A stretch of DNA of 6,229 bases from Comamonadaceae bacterium (lineage in GTDB: Bacteria > Pseudomonadota > Gammaproteobacteria > Burkholderiales > Burkholderiaceae_C). The notes under the pieces are model-generated. The model searched no databases and was not told the DNA's origin. It was given only the letters and a program-made list of their open reading frames with translations. Both the position numbers and the translations under genes were made by a program. Where the stretch lies: positions 1 through 6,229 of the forward strand of contig JAIXXW010000206.1 of assembly GCA_027490555.1 (NCBI GenBank), in the 5' to 3' direction. Shown here piece after piece: positions 1 to 5,069 of this stretch. Position 1 is the first letter of the stretch. Each line of letters opens with the position of its first letter.

Positions 1-75
1 CAGGCCGGCCACGCAAACGGCCAAAGCCCAATGGAACAGGCGGGTGGGTAAATCCCAGACACGGACGGTGAGCAT
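1..75 (-). CDS. Cytochrome b561 / b-type cytochrome, N-terminal fragment (cut by window edge)
   Basis: Reading the minus strand from an ATG at 75-73 gives 25 uninterrupted codons to the window edge. They start MLTVRVWDLPTRLFHW and run into a hydrophobic segment (ALAVCVAGL). The V-W-D-x-P-x-R-x-F-H-W pattern is the characteristic N-terminus of diheme membrane cytochromes b of the b561 / NiFe-hydrogenase cytochrome b family. His15 in the first transmembrane helix is the expected haem ligand. Such proteins sit in the inner membrane and pass electrons between quinol and periplasmic cytochromes. The gene diverges from the cytochrome c' gene, a neighbour pairing often seen in proteobacteria, which supports the call. 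No strong ribosome binding site is visible before the ATG. Only the first helix can be judged, so the exact subfamily is open. Confidence 0.8.
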   Translation of the reverse strand, partial: MLTVRVWDLPTRLFHWALAVCVAGL

Positions 76-166
76 AAACACTTTCAAAGGTGCAAACCAA
101 GCGAAATTATGCGAGACTGTCCCAGCATAAACCTTTTGCACGCGTTTCAACCGATTGGAGTTCCAC
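76..166. promoter_or_regulatory. Divergent intergenic region between cytochrome b and cytochrome c'
   Basis: This AT-richer gap separates two divergent start codons, so it should hold promoters for both genes. A 7-bp inverted repeat, GTGCAAA at 90-96 and TTTGCAC at 135-141 (centres about 45 bp apart), could be an operator. On the minus strand, CATAAT (about 103-112) resembles a -10 box, but no good -35 sits at the right distance. No FNR or NsrR consensus site was recognised by eye. The promoter role is inferred from gene orientation rather than from strong boxes. Confidence 0.4.
157..160 (+). promoter_or_regulatory. Ribosome binding site that fixes the cytochrome c' start
   Basis: GGAG lies 6 bases before the ATG at 167, which is ideal Shine-Dalgarno spacing. 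It overlaps an in-frame TTG at 155 that could otherwise be read as a start, so the ATG at 167 is the better choice. Starting at 167 also places a clean signal peptide at the N-terminus. Confidence 0.75.
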
Positions 167-619
167 ATGAAACAGACCTTGAGCACCCTTGCCACCGTGT
201 TGGCGATCTCCTTGGCCCTGCCGGTACAGGCCCAGTTTGCCAAGCCAGAAGATGCCACCAAATACCGCAAGGCCAGTTTCAATGTGATGGCCGCGCATTT
301 TGGCCGTCTCGGTGCCATGGCCAATGGCCGCGCACCTTATGACGCCAAAGCCGCTGTGGACAACGCCGAGGTGGTCTCTGTCATGGCCAAACTGCCCTGG
401 TCTGCCTTTGTGGAAGGCTCTGACAAAGGCGATACACGCGCCAAGCCCGAAATCTGGAAAGAGTCGGCCAAGTTCAAGGATGCTGCAGACAAGATGCAAG
501 CTGAAATGGTCAAGCTCAACACCGCTGCCAAGGCCGGCAACATCGATGCCCTGAAAGTGGCGTTCGGTCCTGCGGCAGCGTCATGCAAGGCATGCCACGA
601 CGCCTTCCGCAAGGATTGA
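167..619 (+). CDS. cycP: Cytochrome c' (periplasmic, c-type haem)
   Basis: This encodes 150 residues. Residues 1-22 form a Sec signal peptide (charged start, hydrophobic core, VQA cleavage site), leaving a 128-residue mature protein that begins QFAKPEDATKYRK, the typical four-helix-bundle cytochrome c' length. The C-terminus carries the haem-attachment motif CKACH (Cys140, Cys143, His144 of the precursor), followed by Arg148, the conserved proximal Arg of the family. The whole mature sequence closely resembles the well-studied Alcaligenes xylosoxidans cytochrome c' from memory. Family members hold a five-coordinate high-spin haem that binds NO and CO and are linked to nitrosative-stress protection. 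The residue at mature position 16, which caps the distal haem face, is Phe here rather than the Leu of the Alcaligenes protein. The gene diverges from a membrane cytochrome b, a possible electron donor. The family call is very secure; the physiological role is inferred. Confidence 0.95.
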   Translation: MKQTLSTLATVLAISLALPVQAQFAKPEDATKYRKASFNVMAAHFGRLGAMANGRAPYDAKAAVDNAEVVSVMAKLPWSAFVEGSDKGDTRAKPEIWKESAKFKDAADKMQAEMVKLNTAAKAGNIDALKVAFGPAAASCKACHDAFRKD

Positions 620-638
620 TTGCCCCCTCCAGACGGTC

Positions 639-659
639 CAGCGTTCCCAGTGAACGCTG
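639..659. terminator. Hairpin between convergent genes (candidate bidirectional terminator)
   Basis: CAGCGTTC at 639-646 and GAACGCTG at 652-659 are perfect reverse complements, giving an 8-bp stem with a 5-base loop (CCAGT). It lies in the 49-bp gap between the stop of cytochrome c' (plus) and the stop of the TlpA-like gene (minus), where a shared terminator is expected. No T-run follows on either strand, so it is not a canonical intrinsic terminator. It may stabilise 3' ends or act with Rho. Confidence 0.5.
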
Positions 660-668
660 AGCGTCGGA

Positions 669-1187
669 TCAGGATTCGGCCAGCAGTTTGTCGATCAGCT
701 GGTGCAGCTCGGCAAAGTTGGGCGTGCCCACAAAGCGTTTGACGATTTCACCGCGCTTATTAACCAAAAAGGTGGTGGGAGTCAATTGCACATCGCCCCA
801 GGACTTGGCCACCACGCCGGTGTTGTCGATGGCCACTTTGAAGGGCAACTGCCGTGTCTGGGCGAAGTTGACCACGTAACTCGGTGGGTCATAGCGCATG
901 GCCACCGCCACGGTGTCGTAACCCCGTTCCTTGTATTTGTTGTAGGTGGCCACCAGGTCGGGCATTTCCGCCACGCAGGAGGTGCAGCTGGTGGCCCAGA
1001 AATTGACCAGCGTGACCTTGCCCTGCAATTGACCGGAGGTCAGGGTGCTGCCATCGAGCAACACAAACGACGATTCCGGTGCGCGCTCCTTGCCGCAGCC
1101 CCACAGCGCCAGGCACAGGGTCAGGCCGATCCCGACATTCAGGGCACGGCGGCTGGCAGATTTCAAAGGCTTGGGGTGCAGGGTCAT
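669..1187 (-). CDS. TlpA/ResA-like thioredoxin-fold lipoprotein
   Basis: This encodes 172 residues of a membrane-anchored thiol-disulfide protein of the TlpA/ResA/redoxin group. A basic N-terminus (KSASRR) and a hydrophobic stretch (residues 16-30) end in LWGC, a lipobox-like signal with Cys31 as the probable lipid-modified residue. Trp at -2 is unusual, so an uncleaved membrane anchor is possible. The thioredoxin fold follows: VNFWATSCTSC holds the redox pair Cys68-Thr-Ser-Cys71, and TPTTF holds the cis-proline (Pro137) that faces the active site. Family members work outside the inner membrane as reductants, for example of apocytochrome c or cytochrome oxidase copper sites, or as oxidative-stress proteins; which applies here cannot be told. 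An in-frame TAA four codons before the ATG fixes this as the most upstream possible start, although no good ribosome binding site is seen. It lies 61 bp downstream of the CoA-transferase gene on the same strand and may share its transcript. Confidence 0.88.
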   Translation of the reverse strand: MTLHPKPLKSASRRALNVGIGLTLCLALWGCGKERAPESSFVLLDGSTLTSGQLQGKVTLVNFWATSCTSCVAEMPDLVATYNKYKERGYDTVAVAMRYDPPSYVVNFAQTRQLPFKVAIDNTGVVAKSWGDVQLTPTTFLVNKRGEIVKRFVGTPNFAELHQLIDKLLAES

Positions 1188-1248
1188 GGGCAGAGTTTAA
1201 ATCGATCTGCATGCCCACAGGCCAAAGGCCAAATGGGCGGCATGGCTT
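1188..1248. repeat. Short intergenic stretch with a 7-bp direct repeat and a weak interrupted hairpin
   Basis: The 61-bp gap between the two minus-strand genes holds two adjacent copies of GGCCAAA (1220-1233). These are flanked by GCCCA (1213-1217) and TGGGC (1234-1238), which can pair around an inner GGCC/GGCC stem. The hairpin is imperfect and lacks a T-run, so transcription could continue from the CoA-transferase into the TlpA-like gene. A further promoter for the latter was not recognised. Confidence 0.35.
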
Positions 1249-2493
1249 TCACACAATACCCTGGCGACGCAAGGCCTCTTGCTGCTGGGCGTCCATGCCG
1301 AGGACCTCTTGCAGCACCTGCGCGGTGTGTTGTCCCAACATCGGTGGCGGCAAATCCTGGCGAACAGGTGTCTTGCTCATCTTGATGGGGCTGGCCACCA
1401 GCCTCAGCTCGGGGTTGAGGGGGTGTTGCCAGGCTTGCACCATGCCGCGTGCCTGAACTTGGGGGTCGACAAACACCTCGCCCAGGGTGTTGATCGCGCC
1501 GCAGGGCACTTTGGCCGCCTCCAGGGCGGCCAGCCAGTCGGCTTTGTTGCGGGTTTTCAGGATGCCTTCCAGCACAGGCACCAGGGTGTCACGGTGGCGC
1601 ACCCGGTCGGCGTTCAGGGCGTAGCGTGGGTCTTGCGCCAGATCGGGCCGGCCGGCCACGGCACAGAACTTGGCGAACTGGCCATCGTTGCCGACGGCCA
1701 GAATCAGGTGGTCTCGGCTGCCGGGCGCAGCGCCCGGTGCGGCCATGACTTCGAAAACCTGGTAGGGCACGATGTTCTGGTGCGCATTGCCAGCCCGGCC
1801 TGGCACTTTCCCATTGACCAGGTAGTTGGAGCCCAGATTGGCCAGCATGGCCACTTGCGTGTCGAGCAGGGCCATGTCCACCCACTGGCCTTCGCCGGTG
1901 CGCTCCACGTGCCGCAGTGCCGCCAGGATGGCCACCGTGGCGTACAGGCCGGTGAACAGGTCGGCCACGGCCACGCCCACCTTTTGAGGGCCGCCGCCCA
2001 GGTCGTCGCGTTCGCCGGTCACGCTCATCAAGCCACCCATGCCCTGCACCGCATAGTCGTAGCCCGCCCGCTCGCGGTAAGGACCGGTTTGGCCGAAACC
2101 GGTCACGCTGCAGTACACCAGCTTGGAGTTCAGCGCGCTCAGGCTGGCGTAATCCAGGCCATAGCGGGCCATGTCGCCCACCTTGAAGTTCTCCACAAAC
2201 ACATCGCAGTGTTGCACCAGTTCGCGGATCAGGGCCTGGCCTTCGGGCTTGGCAATGTCGCAGGTCACAGACCGCTTGTTGCGGTTGGCCCCCAGGTAAT
2301 AGGCGGCTTCGGCCGTGTCCTGGCCTTGCGCGTCCTTCAAGAAGGGGGGGCCCCAGGTCCGGGTGTCGTCCCCGGTGCCGGGACGTTCGATCTTGATCAC
2401 GTCAGCGCCCAGGTCGGCCAGGGTCTGGGTGCACCAGGGGCCCGCCAGCACGCGGGAAAGGTCAAGGACGCGGATGCCATCGAGTGAATTCAT
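1249..2493 (-). CDS. Class III (CaiB/BaiF) CoA-transferase, SUGCT-like
   Basis: This encodes 414 residues of a cytoplasmic enzyme that moves CoA between carboxylic acids. The N-terminus LDGIRVLDLSRVLAGPW, then ADLGADVIKIERPGTGDDTR, NRNKRS and DVFVENF are hallmark class III blocks. Asp178 in VAVADLFTG aligns with the catalytic Asp169 of formyl-CoA transferase, which carries the glutamyl/aspartyl-CoA intermediate chemistry. The GDDTRTWGPPF block, the SNYLVNGK stretch and NIVPYQVF resemble succinyl-CoA:glutarate CoA-transferase (human SUGCT), so a dicarboxylic acid substrate is plausible but unproven. Residues 250-260 are an extra segment containing AAPGAAPG, absent from homologues I can recall. 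The start is taken at 2493, where the family N-terminus begins and GGAG sits close upstream; ATG at 2502, three codons earlier, is an alternative. The same reading frame stays open upstream to 3051, but that stretch lacks family similarity and opposes a real gene. It may be cotranscribed with the downstream TlpA-like gene. Confidence 0.93.
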   Translation of the reverse strand: MNSLDGIRVLDLSRVLAGPWCTQTLADLGADVIKIERPGTGDDTRTWGPPFLKDAQGQDTAEAAYYLGANRNKRSVTCDIAKPEGQALIRELVQHCDVFVENFKVGDMARYGLDYASLSALNSKLVYCSVTGFGQTGPYRERAGYDYAVQGMGGLMSVTGERDDLGGGPQKVGVAVADLFTGLYATVAILAALRHVERTGEGQWVDMALLDTQVAMLANLGSNYLVNGKVPGRAGNAHQNIVPYQVFEVMAAPGAAPGSRDHLILAVGNDGQFAKFCAVAGRPDLAQDPRYALNADRVRHRDTLVPVLEGILKTRNKADWLAALEAAKVPCGAINTLGEVFVDPQVQARGMVQAWQHPLNPELRLVASPIKMSKTPVRQDLPPPMLGQHTAQVLQEVLGMDAQQQEALRRQGIV

Positions 2494-2546
2494 GGACTCC
2501 ATTGTCGCCAAAAGCCAATCGCGCTGCTGATCGGGATAATCACCCC
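2494..2546. promoter_or_regulatory. Divergent promoter region between the CoA-transferase and the lipoprotein gene
   Basis: Only 53 bp separate the two opposed starts, so promoters for both must overlap here or extend into the coding regions. GGGATAAT at 2533-2540 could serve as a distant Shine-Dalgarno (GGGA, 10 bases before the ATG at 2547) or as a -10-like box. No correctly spaced -35 element was found. The role is inferred from gene orientation. Confidence 0.35.
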
Positions 2547-3095
2547 ATGCACATCCATCCATCGGCCCTGGCGGCCTGCCTTGTGGGGGCCATGAGCCTG
2601 AGCGCTTGCAGCCCCGAACAGAACTGGCGAGACATTGCCCTTGAGGGCAGCAGCCTGAGGTTCCAATTGCCCTGCAAACCCGATCGCACCACCCGCAGCG
2701 TGCCCCTGGGTGGCGTGCCGGTGGACCTGCAGGTGGCGGGGTGCGAAAGTGGCAGTGCGATGGTGGCGGTGATGAGTGCCGCCCTGCCCGCCGGGGTCGA
2801 TGCCAGTGCGGCGATGGCCGCCTGGCAAAAGGCCACCCTGGACAATGCCCGTGTGCCCCAGCCTCTGGCAGACGGCCAGCAACACCCCTGGCACCGGTCC
2901 GGCCAATTGCCACTGGCCGCATCCGTCCGGGTGCAGGCCCTGGCGCAGCGCGCCAATGGCCAAGCCGTGCACATGGATGCGGTGTGGGGGGCCGTGGCCG
3001 AAGGCGAGAGGGTGCGGCTGGTCCATGCCGTGGTGTACGACCCTCAGCCATCGCCTGCGATGGCCAACACCTTGTTTGACGGAATCAAGCCATGA
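2547..3095 (+). CDS. Small lipoprotein of unknown function
   Basis: This encodes 182 residues of a protein I do not recognise by function. The N-terminus is a clear lipoprotein signal peptide: a short start, a hydrophobic core (ALAACLVGAMSL) and the lipobox Leu18-Ser19-Ala20-Cys21, giving a mature protein that begins CSPEQNW. Ser at +2 suggests outer-membrane sorting. The mature part opens with an FQLPCKPDR motif (Cys43) and a VAGCESG motif (Cys66); these two cysteines could form a disulfide in the periplasm. No enzyme motif or transmembrane segment follows. An in-frame GTG at 2484 would add 21 residues before the signal peptide, so ATG 2547 is preferred. The stop overlaps the start of the MFS gene (ATGA), which indicates translational coupling and a possibly shared role. 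Codon use matches the neighbours. Confidence 0.82.
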   Translation: MHIHPSALAACLVGAMSLSACSPEQNWRDIALEGSSLRFQLPCKPDRTTRSVPLGGVPVDLQVAGCESGSAMVAVMSAALPAGVDASAAMAAWQKATLDNARVPQPLADGQQHPWHRSGQLPLAASVRVQALAQRANGQAVHMDAVWGAVAEGERVRLVHAVVYDPQPSPAMANTLFDGIKP

Positions 3096-4372
3096 CCACA
3101 GCCACCTCGATCCCGGGCAGCTTGTCCCAGCCTGAACGGTTGCCGCGGCGCATGGCGGTGGTGGTGTTTCTGGCCTTTGCCCTGGCGTATTTCTTTTCGG
3201 CCCTGGTGCGGGCCATCACCGCCACCTTGTCGCCCACCTTGACCACCGAATTCAATCTGAGTGCGCAAGATTTGGGTTTGTTGGCGGGCGGTTACTTCCT
3301 GGGCTTTTCTTTGACCCAGTTGCCGCTGGGCCGGTGGCTGGACAAAAACGGGCCCAAAAAAGTCATCCTGGCGTTTTTGACGTTCGCGGTGTTGGGTTGC
3401 CTGGCCTTTGCATGGGCCGACAGCTTTCAGGGTCTGTTGGCTGCGCGCGTGCTGTGCGGGATGGGGGTGAGCGCCTGCCTGATGGCCCCGCTCACCGGTT
3501 ACCGGCGCTGGTTCGACACCAGCACCCAGCTGCGCGCCAATTCATGGATGCTGATGACCGGATCTTTGGGCATGCTGGCTGCCACCTTGCCGGTGCAATG
3601 GCTCATGCCCATCTGGGGCTGGCGTGCCTTGTTCGTGATGCTGGGCGTGATGATCGCCATCGCCATGCTGTTGATCGCCTTGCTGGTCCCGGTCTGGCAA
3701 CAGCCAGCGGCCACGGCGGACGCCCCCACAACCCCAGCCGACGACGATGGCAGCTACCGTGACATCTGGCGCAGCCCGTATTTCTGGCGCATGGCACCGA
3801 TCGGCTTTTTCAGTTACGGCGGCATGGTGGCGATTCAGACCCTGTGGGCGGGCCCCTGGATGACCCAGGTGGCGGGCTGGACCGCTGCCCAGGCCGCATC
3901 GGGCTTGTTCCTGATCAACCTGGCCATGCTGGTGACCTTCTGGCTTTGGGGGCTGATCACCCCGGGTCTGGCGCGGCGGGGCATTCCTGTCGAGCGCTTG
4001 ATGGCCTGGGGCCTGCCGTCGAGTTTTGTCGTGATTGGCGCGCTGGTCTGGGCCGGGCCCGCCATTGGTTCGGCTGCAGCGGTGGGCATGGCCATGCTGT
4101 GCGTCAGCAGCACCTTTGTGGCCCTGGCGCAACCTGCGGTGGGCATGGCCTTCGCGCCGCACCTGGCCGGCCGGGCCTTGTCGGCTTACAACCTGGTGAT
4201 TTTCGCGGGCATTTTTGTGGTGCAGTGGGGCATTGGCTTGCTGGTCGATGCCGGGCGCAGCCTGGGACTGTCCAACCCGCAGGCCTACCAGATGGCACTG
4301 GCCTGCTTTGGTGCAAGTTCGGTGGCTTCCTGGGTGTTTTTCATCGTCAAAAAGCCCGCTGAGCGTCGATAA
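3092..4372 (+). CDS. Major facilitator superfamily (MFS) transporter
   Basis: This encodes 426 residues of an inner-membrane secondary transporter. About 12 hydrophobic helices can be followed in two halves, split by a hydrophilic central loop (about residues 201-236, with an Ala/Pro/Thr stretch and an acidic DDDG). Loop 2-3 carries the MFS signature motif A as GRWLDKNGPKK, with Asp84 as the key acidic residue. The first helix begins near residue 21 after a soluble tail. The substrate cannot be read from the sequence; the general architecture resembles nitrate/nitrite, organic anion or drug-type MFS proteins of proteobacteria. GGAA lies 7 bases before the ATG, and the start overlaps the stop of the lipoprotein gene by 4 bases. 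The next gene, EIIA-Man, begins 12 bases after the stop, so transcription probably continues into the PTS genes. Confidence 0.9.
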   Translation: MTTATSIPGSLSQPERLPRRMAVVVFLAFALAYFFSALVRAITATLSPTLTTEFNLSAQDLGLLAGGYFLGFSLTQLPLGRWLDKNGPKKVILAFLTFAVLGCLAFAWADSFQGLLAARVLCGMGVSACLMAPLTGYRRWFDTSTQLRANSWMLMTGSLGMLAATLPVQWLMPIWGWRALFVMLGVMIAIAMLLIALLVPVWQQPAATADAPTTPADDDGSYRDIWRSPYFWRMAPIGFFSYGGMVAIQTLWAGPWMTQVAGWTAAQAASGLFLINLAMLVTFWLWGLITPGLARRGIPVERLMAWGLPSSFVVIGALVWAGPAIGSAAAVGMAMLCVSSTFVALAQPAVGMAFAPHLAGRALSAYNLVIFAGIFVVQWGIGLLVDAGRSLGLSNPQAYQMALACFGASSVASWVFFIVKKPAERR

Positions 4373-4384
4373 TCTTTAGCCACC

Positions 4385-4828
4385 ATGATCGGCATCCTCA
4401 TCATCGCCCACGCTCCCTTGGCCACGGCCTTGCGCGAATGTGCTTTGCACGTTTTTCCCGATTGCGCGGCGGGCGTGCTGGCGCTGGACATCCAGGCCCA
4501 GGACGCGCCCGAAGACAGCCTGTCGCGGGCGCGCGTTGCGATGGCCAGCTTGGGCACGCCGGACGTCCTGCTGCTGAGCGATGTCTTTGGTGCCACGCCA
4601 TGCAATGTGGCCCAGCAACTGGGCGATGGCCTGAACACGCGTCTGGTGGCGGGTGTCAATTTGCCCATGCTGTTGCGCAGCGTGTGTTACCGGCACGAAA
4701 GCCTGGAGACCTTGGCCGCACGGGCCCATGCGGGCGGCACCCAAGGCGTCATGCCCGTGGGCAGCACCGCACCCCAAAACCAAAACGGAAAACAACATGC
4801 CCCAAGCCACCGTGACCATCAGCAATAA
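4385..4828 (+). CDS. PTS EIIA-Man domain protein (stand-alone)
   Basis: This encodes 147 residues of a cytoplasmic phosphocarrier. The mannose-family EIIA fold is clear: the N-terminal strand MIGILIIAHAPLA carries His9, matching the phosphorylated His10 of E. coli ManX, and LLLSDVFGATPCN carries Asp66, matching ManX Asp67. GVNLPMLLR follows, as in the family. HPr would phosphorylate His9. The EIIB domain fused to E. coli ManX is absent, and no EIIB, EIIC or EIID gene is visible, so a regulatory role is more likely than sugar uptake. The fold ends near residue 125; the last 20 or so residues are polar (rich in Gln, Asn, His) and are encoded in the 32-bp overlap with the HPr gene and just before it. 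No clear Shine-Dalgarno precedes the ATG, and translation may be coupled to the MFS stop 12 bp upstream. Confidence 0.92.
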   Translation: MIGILIIAHAPLATALRECALHVFPDCAAGVLALDIQAQDAPEDSLSRARVAMASLGTPDVLLLSDVFGATPCNVAQQLGDGLNTRLVAGVNLPMLLRSVCYRHESLETLAARAHAGGTQGVMPVGSTAPQNQNGKQHAPSHRDHQQ

Positions 4829-5066
4829 ACTGGGTTTGCACGCCCGGGCTTCGGCCAAACTCACCAAGCTGGCCGGCAGTTTCCCCTGCGAGGTCTGGAT
4901 GAGCAAGGGCGAGCGCCGCATCAACGCCAAAAGCATCATGGGCGTCATGATGCTGGCAGCAGGCCTGGGCAGCGAGGTGCTGCTCGAGACCCTGGGCGAG
5001 CAGGAAGACGAGGCCCTGTCGGCGCTGCTGGCCCTGATCCATGACAAATTCGGTGAAGGCGAGTAA
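4797..5066 (+). CDS. ptsH: HPr, phosphocarrier protein of the PTS
   Basis: This encodes 89 residues, the normal HPr length. ISNKLGLHARASAKL contains the active-site His15, which accepts phosphate from Enzyme I and passes it to EIIA. Arg17 follows, as usual. The regulatory serine is kept: Ser46 in AKSIMGVMML, the target of HPr kinase/phosphorylase in organisms that have HprK, including many betaproteobacteria. The gene start lies inside the end of the EIIA gene in another frame (32-bp overlap); GGAA at 4787-4790, 6 bases before the ATG, provides a ribosome binding site. Enzyme I starts 3 bases after the stop. The three-gene order EIIA-Man, HPr, Enzyme I is the usual betaproteobacterial arrangement. 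Confidence 0.96.
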   Translation: MPQATVTISNKLGLHARASAKLTKLAGSFPCEVWMSKGERRINAKSIMGVMMLAAGLGSEVLLETLGEQEDEALSALLALIHDKFGEGE

Positions 5067-5069
5067 GCC

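Noticed and set aside
155..157. TTG start for cytochrome c'
   Set aside because: This TTG overlaps the GGAG that serves as ribosome binding site for the ATG at 167, and the longer form would add four residues ahead of a normal signal peptide.
1279..2487. 402-codon open frame on the plus strand across the CoA-transferase
   Set aside because: His/Gly/Gln-rich composition without a domain, exactly antisense to a conserved enzyme; a shadow of codon bias.
2533..2540. GGGATAAT as a -10 box for leaderless or short-leader transcription of the lipoprotein gene
   Set aside because: The best upstream -35-like hexamer (TTGTCG at 2502-2507) is about 27 bp away, too far for a standard promoter; noted only as a possible signal.
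2494..3051. Upstream extension of the CoA-transferase frame on the minus strand to 3051 (600-residue product)
   Set aside because: The extra 186 residues are Pro/Arg/His-rich with no family similarity, lie antisense to a well-formed lipoprotein gene, and arise from GC-biased third positions. The family N-terminus begins at 2493.
3542..4162. 206-codon minus-strand open frame across the MFS gene
   Set aside because: Composition is low-complexity (His, Arg, Gln, Gly) and it opposes a clear 12-helix transporter; no start signal or motif.
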